Assembly (NCBI GenBank): GCA_964592405.1
Contig: CAZQBY010000007.1
Span: 1-64,000 of the forward strand
DNA length: 64,000 bases
Origin: CAZQBY01 sp964592405 [NCBI: uncultured archaeon]
Lineage (GTDB): Archaea; Altiarchaeota; Altiarchaeia; JAFGQM01
Reading direction: 5' to 3'
Shown: one piece after another, positions 44,598-52,422 of the stretch
Layout: each line of letters begins with the position of its first letter
Position numbering within the stretch: position 1 is the stretch's first letter
Translations under genes and position numbers: made by a program
Notes under the pieces: generated by a model
Database searches by the model: none
Told to the model about the DNA's origin: nothing
The model's input: the letters and a program-made list of their open reading frames with translations, nothing else

Positions 44598-45809
44598 ATG
44601 AAAGCCATCCTCGTCATAATGGACGGTCTGGGTGACCGGCCGATAAAGGAATTCGGCGGTAAAACGCCCCTTGAGTATGCCCAAACTCCCAACCTCGACG
44701 CATTAGCAAAGCGTGGTGTATGTGGCATTATGGATCCCATAAAGCCGGGGATAACTCCTGGAAGTGATACAGCACATCTCTCCATCTTTGGACTTGATCC
44801 CCACAAGTACTATCATGGAAGGGGGCCAATAGAAGCCTGTGGTGCTGGAGTGAGGCTCGAACATGGCGACATTGCCTTCCGTGCCAATATGGGGACTGTT
44901 GATGATAACATGGTTGTCATAGACCGCCGGGCAGGTAGGATCGAAAGTACTGTGGAACTCTGTAAAGAGCTGGACGGTCTGAAGATTGACGGCGTGCAGA
45001 TAATCCTAAAGCCCAGTACGTGGTATCGTGCTGCCCTTGTCCTGCGTGGGAGGGGAATAAGCGACAAGGTAACAGGTAACGATTCAAAGAAGACCAATGT
45101 CGTCGTTCAGGAAGTCAGACCATTGGATGACTCAAAGGAAGCGAAAAAGACAGCAAATGTCCTCAACAAGCTGACAAGGATTTCTCATGAGAGATTAGAG
45201 AGTTTGGAACTGAACAGAAAGAGGATTGAGGAGGGCAAACTCCCAGCCAATATTTTGCTATTCAGAGGTGGGGGGCAGTATGTACCTGTCCCAACCATCA
45301 AAGAGAGATATGGTATGAGGTGTGCCTGTATAGCTACTGGACTTTATAGAGGCATAGGTGCCTTTCTTGGAATGGAGTTGATAGACGTCCCCGGAGCTAC
45401 CGGCAGGTATGACTCCGATTTTTCTGCGAAAACAAGGAGAGCTGTAGAGATAATCGATGAATATGATTTTATCTTCATTCATATGAAGCCCGCAGACTCA
45501 GCTGGTGAGGATGGAAATCCGGAGCTGAAGGTAGAAATGATTGAAAGGATGGATGAGGCTATGGGCGAGCTGCTGGATTTTGATGGTCTTGTGGTATCAA
45601 CAGCAGACCACAGCACTCCTTGTGAGCTGAAGAAGCATTCCTATGAGCCTGTCCCGATAGTCATTGCTGGGCCGGGAATAGTGATGGATGATGTAAAGAG
45701 ATTTGGTGAGCGCTCCTGTTCCAAAGGCGGCTTGCACAGGATTCGTGGCCTTGATCTGATGCCCATAATTGCCAGTCACACAGGTTTCTCAAAGCTCTAT
45801 GGGGCCTAA
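44598..45809 (+). CDS. apgM: 2,3-bisphosphoglycerate-independent phosphoglycerate mutase (archaeal ApgM)
   Basis: Interconverts 3- and 2-phosphoglycerate. 403 residues with the alkaline-phosphatase-like opening ILVIMDGLGDRPIKEFGGKTPLEYA, the catalytic serine in TPGSDTAHLSIFG and the metal/phosphate regions FIHMKPADSAGEDGNP and VVSTADHSTPCEL. Length is typical of archaeal ApgM. Its 3' end is only four bases from the end of the convergent CARDB gene. Confidence 0.94.
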   Translation: MKAILVIMDGLGDRPIKEFGGKTPLEYAQTPNLDALAKRGVCGIMDPIKPGITPGSDTAHLSIFGLDPHKYYHGRGPIEACGAGVRLEHGDIAFRANMGTVDDNMVVIDRRAGRIESTVELCKELDGLKIDGVQIILKPSTWYRAALVLRGRGISDKVTGNDSKKTNVVVQEVRPLDDSKEAKKTANVLNKLTRISHERLESLELNRKRIEEGKLPANILLFRGGGQYVPVPTIKERYGMRCACIATGLYRGIGAFLGMELIDVPGATGRYDSDFSAKTRRAVEIIDEYDFIFIHMKPADSAGEDGNPELKVEMIERMDEAMGELLDFDGLVVSTADHSTPCELKKHSYEPVPIVIAGPGIVMDDVKRFGERSCSKGGLHRIRGLDLMPIIASHTGFSKLYGA

Positions 45810-45812
45810 AGC

Positions 45813-47045
45813 CTAATCCGTCTCTATCTCAAACCTGAACCATAGGGCTACTTCCGCGTCAAGCGTCTTTGGATTCCATCTCATCGGGTGGATAAATATG
45901 TCATCTCCCACTATCTCATAGAACTCGGTTGGTATGAAAGAATCCAGCTCTGGTGAGTTATAGACCCTCCATGTCTTGAGTTTCCCGGGCCATCTGGCGG
46001 TCTGCATGCCTGCCAGCCTTATATCATCTATGTCATCATCAGAGGTTGTTGTCTTGTCCTCCCGGCCGTTTTGGTCAGTTGCAACCAGCCTGTTGCCGTT
46101 GATCTCTAGAGAGATCCTTATTTGGGGTCCAGTCCAGATGCAGGCGTCCAAACCCATACTCTTTTTGATACACTTTCCACCATTCCAGCCCGACTCACTT
46201 GTATCTGGAATCTGGATGTCAAATATATTATTGTTATTGGTTGCCCTAAAACCGGGTACAACAATATCTAGATAATAAAGGCTGGTGTCCTCTCTTGTCA
46301 GCTGGAAATAGGTATAGGTCTCGCCTCCCTGCGGAGGTACTACAAATTTGTTGGAGTACCAGTGGGTATTGAAGTGATAAGTGCTCTGAAGTTTGAAGTC
46401 CTTGGAAACATCCTCCACAAGCTGCCTTCTAACCTCTATTTCTTCACCCTCCCTGTTGTTCTCTTCATTCCTTTCGTCTATCATGTTGTCAGGATCGATA
46501 ACAAGTCTCAGTGCATGCTGCCCAACCTGGTCCTCGGTTGGAGTCCATTCGAATGTCAAATCCATCGTTTCATCAGCGGCTATGCTGACTGTTTTGGTGG
46601 CCACTGGTGTATCCCCAAGGAAAAGGGCAACTGTCACATTGGTCGTGTTGTAATCCCCTTTGTTCTTGACAGAGGTAGTGATTGTCAATCTCTCGCCCAC
46701 AAAAACCCTGCCACTGACAACATTGAAGGAGCGTATGTCCAAATCCGGTTTGGTAACCAGTGGTGGCTCTTCCTCTTGGGGCGTCGGTCCAGCTGATGTT
46801 CCGCTTGTGTTATCGGCTATCTGCTCCGTGTAGGTCTGTCGGCCCCCCCACATAACAAGTTCTATGCTGATTATGGTTATGGTAATGACCACTATTATGG
46901 ATATTATCAACATATCTCTTCTACACCTATCCCGTCGCTTTGCGACCGACAGTTTGGAAAAGCGGTTATTGCGTCCAAATCTCAGATAGTTGCTTATGCC
47001 TGTTGAACCGCCTTCAAGCTGCCTCCGCAGGCTTCTAAGACTCAT
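45813..47045 (-). CDS. Secreted/membrane-anchored CARDB-domain protein
   Basis: 410 residues. A cytosolic basic N-terminus, one membrane helix (about 45-67), a Pro/Glu-rich linker, then a CARDB-type beta-sandwich (about 102-205) with the FTISVKNKGDY-like pattern (ITTSVKNKGDY). The rest is beta-rich with carbohydrate- or lectin-like character (WNGGKC, WTGPQIRISLE). It is coupled to a small two-helix protein by an ATGA overlap. Probably displayed on the cell surface; ligand unknown. Confidence 0.75.
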   Translation of the reverse strand: MSLRSLRRQLEGGSTGISNYLRFGRNNRFSKLSVAKRRDRCRRDMLIISIIVVITITIISIELVMWGGRQTYTEQIADNTSGTSAGPTPQEEEPPLVTKPDLDIRSFNVVSGRVFVGERLTITTSVKNKGDYNTTNVTVALFLGDTPVATKTVSIAADETMDLTFEWTPTEDQVGQHALRLVIDPDNMIDERNEENNREGEEIEVRRQLVEDVSKDFKLQSTYHFNTHWYSNKFVVPPQGGETYTYFQLTREDTSLYYLDIVVPGFRATNNNNIFDIQIPDTSESGWNGGKCIKKSMGLDACIWTGPQIRISLEINGNRLVATDQNGREDKTTTSDDDIDDIRLAGMQTARWPGKLKTWRVYNSPELDSFIPTEFYEIVGDDIFIHPMRWNPKTLDAEVALWFRFEIETD

Positions 47046-47251
47046 TCTATAGCCTTCCAGAATAGAACTGCCATCAACACAAATACCGGTAACCAGAGAA
47101 GGAGGACATTGCCAATCTGCATGAGATAGATGGCATACAGCTCCCCTGCTATAAATATCAAAAGTAGAAATATCAGGAATGCTGTAAGAAGATCCGTAAA
47201 GAGCTTTCTGAGCTCATCCCAGAAGCTGGTTTTGCTCTTTTCGTCAGCCAT
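47042..47251 (-). CDS. Small two-helix membrane protein
   Basis: 69 residues: an acidic/basic soluble start (MADEKSKTSFWDEL) then two membrane helices. No known family. Its start codon is the ATG at 47251; an in-frame ATG 11 codons earlier lacks sense as a start. It precedes the CARDB gene and overlaps it by four bases, so the pair is cotranslated. It may anchor or escort the CARDB protein. Confidence 0.65.
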   Translation of the reverse strand: MADEKSKTSFWDELRKLFTDLLTAFLIFLLLIFIAGELYAIYLMQIGNVLLLWLPVFVLMAVLFWKAIE

Positions 47252-47390
47252 ATTCAAAAAATAAAAGCGTGTAATATGAAGCACGTTCTAAAAAAAGAAG
47301 GGAGAAAGGGGCAGGAGAAGGAGAAGGAAGAATTAAATGGGCGAATAAAACCCTTCCTATTGGTTTTTATACTAGTAACATGAAAAATAT

Positions 47391-47460
47391 AGAGCATAAG
47401 CACAGATGGGGGTTGATAATGCTCTTTTGTAAGTTCTATAGAACTGTGCTTGCATTAAAA
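47391..47460 (+). promoter_or_regulatory. Nested inverted repeats upstream of the MC1 gene
   Basis: The arms AAGCACAG (47398-47405) and CTGTGCTT (47444-47451) are perfect inverted repeats, and the 14-bp palindrome agttctatagaact lies at 47432-47445. A further pair, GAGCAT and ATGCTC, overlaps them. The region ends 20 bases before the MC1 ATG. It may be an operator, an mRNA leader hairpin, or both. Confidence 0.5.
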
Positions 47461-47479
47461 AGTTACATGGGTGAACAAA

Positions 47480-47767
47480 ATGGCTGAAAAGAGATATTAT
47501 GTGCTAAGAAAGGGTGGGAAGGACACCAACCACGTATACACCGGAAAGGGGCCACATCAGGCTGCCTTGAAGGCCGCAACCGACGGTTATACCTCAATAG
47601 AGCTTAGGGAGAGAGGTGGTAAGAGAAAGAAGGGCATGGTGAAAATCCACGTCTTCTCCGGCAGCAGGGAGAAAGTGGATGCTCCTGCCGACAGGCCATC
47701 ATGGCTACCAGCGAAGGTCTGGAAGCCAAAGGTCTCGAAAAAGGGTATCAAGTGGGAGAAGCTCTGA
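47480..47767 (+). CDS. MC1-family chromosomal protein
   Basis: MC1 is a small monomeric DNA-bending chromatin protein of methanosarcinas and haloarchaea. The 95 residues show the family order: YYVLRKGG opening, YTGKGPHQAALKAA, IELRERGG, KKGMVKIHVFSGSREKV and PADRPSWLPAKVWKPKV. Length matches. The ATG at 47480 follows GGGTGA; an upstream GTG is possible. It is followed by a strong hairpin plus T-rich tract, consistent with a highly expressed gene. Confidence 0.92.
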   Translation: MAEKRYYVLRKGGKDTNHVYTGKGPHQAALKAATDGYTSIELRERGGKRKKGMVKIHVFSGSREKVDAPADRPSWLPAKVWKPKVSKKGIKWEKL

Positions 47768-47780
47768 TACTCCCTTATAA

Positions 47781-47925
47781 GCCCCCGGGCGGGGCCGTTT
47801 TTTCTTTCTTTTCTTTGTTGTTTTCTTTCTTGTTTTTTGTTTGTTTTCCTTGTATTCTTTGGTTTTTTGGTTTTGTTTTTTACTTTTCTCTTTTTTCATC
47901 TTTTTCATCTTGCCCCTCCAGTCCG
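47781..47925 (+). terminator. Hairpin terminator followed by long pyrimidine tract
   Basis: GCCCC (47781-47785), loop CGGGC and GGGGC (47791-47795) form a GC-rich hairpin directly before a run of T. The tract continues for about 120 bases with very few purines, up to the start of the next gene. Such a long T/C tract on one strand is unusual. It may end MC1 transcription. Confidence 0.65.
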
Positions 47926-47938
47926 TCTCTCCGGACAA

Positions 47939-49183
47939 ATGCTGCTTGAATATCTACTCCTCCTCCTGCTTGGCATTCTGGCAGGGATAGCTGCCGGACT
48001 GCTTCCTGGATTGCATGTAAACAATATAGGCGCTATCGCACTTTCAGCTCTCCCCGTCCTCACAATAAGCCCGGTCGCATTTGCAATCTTCCTCACCGCC
48101 ATGGCTACTACACAAACCTTCATAGATTTTCTACCGTCTATATTCTTGGGTGTTCCAGATGAGGACACCGTCCTCTCATTGCTACCCTCCCACAGGCTCT
48201 TGCTTGAGGGCAGGGGTATGGAGGCTGTAAGGATAACAGGTACAGCCAGCCTCTATGGGGTAGTAATATCACTTGTTCTATTGCCGGCAGCATTCCTGTT
48301 GGTCCCACCTCTCTATTCGGCAGTCAGATCGGCAATAGTCCCAATACTGCTGCTCGCCATTGCCTACCTGATACTACGCGAGGGCAGGGTTGAGAAAATC
48401 TTGTGGGCCACAAGCACATTCCTTATATCCGGTTATCTGGGATGGACCTGTCTGAACATTCCAGCAATTTCAACCAGCCGTGTATTCCTGCCGATGTTTT
48501 CCGGAATGTTTGGGCTAAGCACACTGATAATGGGTATAAAGACGAAGATACAATCCTATCCGCAAGATGTTGATGCAAAGGTAAAACTCGGACCCGGTAG
48601 TATATGGAAAAATTCCTTCCTTGGCTCGATTGGCGGTCTCTTGGTGGGGCTATTGCCCGCAATGTCGCCGTCACAGATTGGGATAATTCTTCAGGAAATC
48701 ACGGCCCTGAAGGAGAGGGCCAAGGAATCACTCGAGAACCTACACATACGCAGGTTTCTGACAACAGTGGCCTCCCTGAATACGGCAGATGCCATGTTCT
48801 CTATTTTTGCGCTTCACCTTATGAATAATCCGAGGAGTGGAATCAGCGTCATATTACAGGATTTATTCGGCCAGATAGATGCTGGCCTGCTTTTTCTGCT
48901 CTGTGGCGTCATGCTTATATCAGGTCTGATAGCCTACATGGCTCATATATACCTCGGCCGGAAGTTTTCAACAATGGCAGGGGAGGTGGATTTTCGCAAG
49001 CTTTCAGCAACTGGATTCTGCTTCATAGCAATTATGGTGTTCACAATGAGCGGAGCCTTTGGCATTGCTATAGCCATAGTCTCAACCATGATAGGGTTGG
49101 TGCCCGTCCTGACAGGGGTTTCCCGGACCCATTGTATGGGATGTCTTTTATTGCCAAGCCTCCTGTTTTTTATGGGGATTTAA
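47939..49183 (+). CDS. TctA/DUF112-family membrane permease
   Basis: 414 residues with ten or more membrane helices. The N-terminal GLLPGLHVNNIGA and PSIFLGVPDEDTVL segments match the TctA-like family in archaea, where the glycine-rich signature replaces the bacterial form. The first reasonable ATG is 47939; upstream codons in frame are only from the T-rich tract. Substrates of the tripartite carboxylate family are unlikely to apply without a binding protein, and none is visible here. Transport direction and substrate unknown. Confidence 0.82.
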   Translation: MLLEYLLLLLLGILAGIAAGLLPGLHVNNIGAIALSALPVLTISPVAFAIFLTAMATTQTFIDFLPSIFLGVPDEDTVLSLLPSHRLLLEGRGMEAVRITGTASLYGVVISLVLLPAAFLLVPPLYSAVRSAIVPILLLAIAYLILREGRVEKILWATSTFLISGYLGWTCLNIPAISTSRVFLPMFSGMFGLSTLIMGIKTKIQSYPQDVDAKVKLGPGSIWKNSFLGSIGGLLVGLLPAMSPSQIGIILQEITALKERAKESLENLHIRRFLTTVASLNTADAMFSIFALHLMNNPRSGISVILQDLFGQIDAGLLFLLCGVMLISGLIAYMAHIYLGRKFSTMAGEVDFRKLSATGFCFIAIMVFTMSGAFGIAIAIVSTMIGLVPVLTGVSRTHCMGCLLLPSLLFFMGI

Positions 49184-49207
49184 ATTCATTGAAATCCTAA
49201 TTTCACC

Positions 49208-49528
49208 ATGGATAGTCAAACGCTCAGGAATATACAACAGAATCTTGCAACAACCAACATCCGACCGGTTTATGCAGATGAGGTGCTGGTTGCTCATACC
49301 ATAAAAGCTGGAAAAAATGCAAAGGGCAAGGTTTCGAAAGAGGCCCATCTCCACTTGGTGTTTATAGATATGACTACACAAAAACCCGTGGACAAGGTGG
49401 TACTGTCGCCCATAACGGCAATGGGGCTGCACAAGGCCCTTGGCGATTCCTTGGTGAAGATAGATAAGGAATTAAGGAGCAAGAGGGTTGAGAAAGGTAA
49501 AAAGGTAGACACAGATTATATCAGATGA
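49208..49528 (+). CDS. DUF3467-like protein
   Basis: 106 residues with IRPVYADEVLVAHT and HLHLVFIDMTT, then PVDKVVLSPITAMGLHKAL, all typical of DUF3467. The family is small, cytosolic and of unknown function. It starts 24 bases after the permease stop. Ends in a basic EKGKKVDTDYIR tail. Confidence 0.78.
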   Translation: MDSQTLRNIQQNLATTNIRPVYADEVLVAHTIKAGKNAKGKVSKEAHLHLVFIDMTTQKPVDKVVLSPITAMGLHKALGDSLVKIDKELRSKRVEKGKKVDTDYIR

Positions 49529-49559
49529 GCTATCAGAATATCCATTACATCTTATAAAT

Positions 49560-49573
49560 CCTTTTTAAATATT
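49560..49573 (+). promoter_or_regulatory. TATA-like element upstream of the dockerin-like gene
   Basis: The AT-rich ctttttaaatatt stretch lies 31-44 bases before the ATG at 49604, as expected for an archaeal promoter. A second box, cttataaatc, is just upstream. Confidence 0.45.
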
Positions 49574-49603
49574 AACACTTTAATAAAAAGCCAATACCCA
49601 AAA

Positions 49604-52288
49604 ATGGATGGCCCAAAATCCGTAGCCAGTCTTATTGTGATTTTGCTGCTCATTATAGCTTCAATACCTTACTCAATTGCTGAATGGGTGGCTGTTGGAA
49701 TGGCTCCAAAAAAGGCTGGAGTCTATAACGTCATAATAAAGGCCACATATGAGGGCATCACTGAAACATATCCGCTCCAGCTTGTGGTCAATAATACCAG
49801 ATATCCGCTAGATGGTCTTACAGTAGAGCCCGTATATCCGCTTCCAAGGAGGCCGCCCATAGTGCTGAAATATGACATCAAACTCAATGATTCCTATGAC
49901 TTTGACATGATATACAACAATCTGGTCCTCTACTTCTCCTCCGGAAAATCGGTATTGAAGTCTGAAGAAGGGGCTCTGACGCTGTCATCCGAGGGTTTCT
50001 GGTATGCAAACGTTACAGTTCCGTTCAAGGGAGACTACCGGGCAGTCGTTTCTATCATTGTAGAGAAGAACGGGAGGAGATTTGGGGGGGATTTTGTGAG
50101 CTATTTTAGATCAGATGAGCCCTCATCCGATCTGGTATTAAGACACTCTATTGAGAGGAGAATACTCATACCATCCGAGCCCTTTGAGGTCTTCCTAGAA
50201 GCAGAATTTGAGGGAACACCGCTACAGTATCTTGAGATATTCAAGGCTAATTTGTACGGAGTTCTAAAAGATCTTACTTGGGATAGACAGGATCAGGCCT
50301 ATGATGCCACATTTACAGCGCCTGCTGATGAGGGGATATACCTCATGAGTGTCTATGCCGAAGGGCAGGATATGTTAATGCAGGATAAGATATATATTGC
50401 AGACATCTCCAGAGCCAAGTCAGCCAGATGCCCATTAACTGTTGATTCGCCAACTGGCTGTGATGACATGAGGGATGTTAGGAAGTGTGTCTATGACTAC
50501 AGAAGTGGCCTGGCACCACTAACAGAACAGCAGCTTATCACATGCTTTGAAGATGCCACGGGCGGTCTGATATATGGCTCAGTAATCTGCAACGAAAATG
50601 CAAAAGGTGACTTCGACGGAGATGGACAAAGAGATGAGGCCGATCTTGAGATCTTTGAGAATATGATACTTCCGCTCACACAGAGCGCTAGGAGAGATTA
50701 TATTGACTGTGCTGATTATGATTTGGATGAAGATGTTGACAAACAGGACCTGGAATGTCTTACCAATGTCGTAGCAGGCAAGTGGTTCGGTGACGAGAAT
50801 GGTGGTATCTGCTTTGATGCAGTCTATGATTCGGCTCTGAAGTGTGACCTCGACGGAGATGGTTTCATTAACAAGGGGGCTTCAGGTGGTAGGACAAGTG
50901 CTGCAACTGCACCGGCGGCAAGGAGGGATAGTGAAATTCTCCAGAAGCTGATAGATGCTGCTGATCAGGGCATTGAGATGCCGGCTGAGATACTTGAGAC
51001 ATGCGATTTCAACCAGGATGGCAGGCTGAATCTGGAGGACAGAAACTGCATGAATTATTTCTCTGGCATGGACCTAGACAATCCGGAAACATTGCTCTCA
51101 GGACAGACCATACCAGACAAGTGTATGAAGATCTACAGGCTGGACCATTGCCAAGGGATAAGAGGGGATATAAACGGGGATCTTGAAATTGACACACTTG
51201 ATGAGATACTTATGATGCTGATAGAGGCCAAACAGGTGGCCAGTTATGACATGGAATGTGCTGATGTCAACAAAGACGGGCTGATAACGGCAGAAGACAT
51301 AATGTGCGTCAAGTCATATACTGTTGGTGACAGAGACCATTATTTCATCTGTATAGGCTGTGATGAGAATCTGCCACAAGAGTATCGTCATGAGGCGGAG
51401 ATATGCAATGATGGCTATGATAACAACTGTGATGGATTGATTGACCGTACCAGTATCGGAGGAGATGACTTCTGCTCCTGCAATGAGAATACGCCATGCT
51501 GGTATGTCCAAGACGCCGATGGTGGTGCAAGCCCGGGTATAGATGATGGGAATGTCAAGGTATGTAGGAAGCTTAGCTGGGCGGGGGGCGGTACAGCTGA
51601 GGGAGGTGATAGTGTAGCTGGTTACAGATGGGTTTCCCCAAGTGAGCTGGAGTGCAATCAGGGCAGGGAATGCCAGAGTATGGAATGTGCTAACACAGAG
51701 TTTGTATGCATCTTTGACGGCATGACCTATGAGTGGTATGATGATCCGGCCAAGGTGCCGCCGGAAACCGATGACCCGAATGCCCAGCCCAAGGTATGTG
51801 ATGACGGCCACGACAATGACTGCCGATGTGGGGATGTGAAGTGTGCTGAGTTTGAAGAAGCCAGCATGTTTACCAGCTGGCAGTTCTGGATAGGGGCACT
51901 TGCCGGATTTGGACTGTCAGTTATTTTACCACCAGCATATCTCATATGGATCTCAGCAGGCTCTTCTTTCCTTGGAGCTTTCTGCAAGAGCCCGGATATG
52001 AGAGCTATAATGTCCGGGATGGCTATAGGTATAGCTGTTGGCAACATGGTCAACGCGCATAGCCTGGTTGCGAAACCCGGAGAAACATCCGTAGGCTGGA
52101 GAGACATCGGAAAAGCGTCAGTGAAGGATGTGTATCCAAAAGTTTGGGACCAGATAATCCACACCTATGCTAGGAAGACCCTCGGACACGTGATAACCGG
52201 TGCAGTCGCCGGAATCGCAGCCATGCAAGCCAGTAAGTTCTTTGCCGAGAAGAAGGGTGATTGGAAGCACTACAGGGAGGAGTGTTAG
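49604..52288 (+). CDS. Secreted dockerin-like/MopE-like calcium-binding surface protein
   Basis: 894 residues. A signal-like helix (8-25, ending IAEW) is followed by beta domains to about 260. Six EF-hand-like calcium loops of dockerin type follow: 336-347 (DFDGDG...), 371-382, 415-424, 468-479 (DFNQDG...), 522-533 and 554-565 (DVNKDG...). A MopE-like CNDGYDNNCDGLID at 601-614 and CDDGHDNDC at 732-740 come next, with many cysteines. The C-terminus has two helices (about 758-793, 800-820) and a third stretch near 860-878. It faces the prepilin-like operon tail to tail. Ligand unknown; cohesin domains are not seen in the window. Confidence 0.8.
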   Translation: MDGPKSVASLIVILLLIIASIPYSIAEWVAVGMAPKKAGVYNVIIKATYEGITETYPLQLVVNNTRYPLDGLTVEPVYPLPRRPPIVLKYDIKLNDSYDFDMIYNNLVLYFSSGKSVLKSEEGALTLSSEGFWYANVTVPFKGDYRAVVSIIVEKNGRRFGGDFVSYFRSDEPSSDLVLRHSIERRILIPSEPFEVFLEAEFEGTPLQYLEIFKANLYGVLKDLTWDRQDQAYDATFTAPADEGIYLMSVYAEGQDMLMQDKIYIADISRAKSARCPLTVDSPTGCDDMRDVRKCVYDYRSGLAPLTEQQLITCFEDATGGLIYGSVICNENAKGDFDGDGQRDEADLEIFENMILPLTQSARRDYIDCADYDLDEDVDKQDLECLTNVVAGKWFGDENGGICFDAVYDSALKCDLDGDGFINKGASGGRTSAATAPAARRDSEILQKLIDAADQGIEMPAEILETCDFNQDGRLNLEDRNCMNYFSGMDLDNPETLLSGQTIPDKCMKIYRLDHCQGIRGDINGDLEIDTLDEILMMLIEAKQVASYDMECADVNKDGLITAEDIMCVKSYTVGDRDHYFICIGCDENLPQEYRHEAEICNDGYDNNCDGLIDRTSIGGDDFCSCNENTPCWYVQDADGGASPGIDDGNVKVCRKLSWAGGGTAEGGDSVAGYRWVSPSELECNQGRECQSMECANTEFVCIFDGMTYEWYDDPAKVPPETDDPNAQPKVCDDGHDNDCRCGDVKCAEFEEASMFTSWQFWIGALAGFGLSVILPPAYLIWISAGSSFLGAFCKSPDMRAIMSGMAIGIAVGNMVNAHSLVAKPGETSVGWRDIGKASVKDVYPKVWDQIIHTYARKTLGHVITGAVAGIAAMQASKFFAEKKGDWKHYREEC

Positions 52289-52293
52289 GGATT

Positions 52294-52422
52294 TCAGTCC
52301 AAGCCTTCCCTTTTTAAGCCCATGATGCCATCAAAGTGTTTGTCGTCGGACACTATGGCATCGACTCCGAGCCTCATGGCTACGGCGATGTGGGTGGCAT
52401 CTCGCGGTTTTAGGTGGGATAA
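52294..52422 (-). pseudogene. C-terminal fragment of a PIN-domain (VapC-like) protein
   Basis: About 43 codons remain. The end encodes LKPRDATHIAVAMRLG, then VDAIVSDDKHFDGI and a stop. This is the last third of a PIN-domain nuclease with the conserved acidic residues of the third motif; the first two thirds are missing. The frame is the same as that of the preceding large gene, directly after its TAA. It looks like a leftover after rearrangement. No antitoxin is nearby. Confidence 0.7.

Noticed and set aside
47837-47938. In-frame upstream extension of the TctA-like gene
   Set aside because: It would encode only Phe/Leu/Val repeats from the pyrimidine tract and lacks an ATG or ribosome site.
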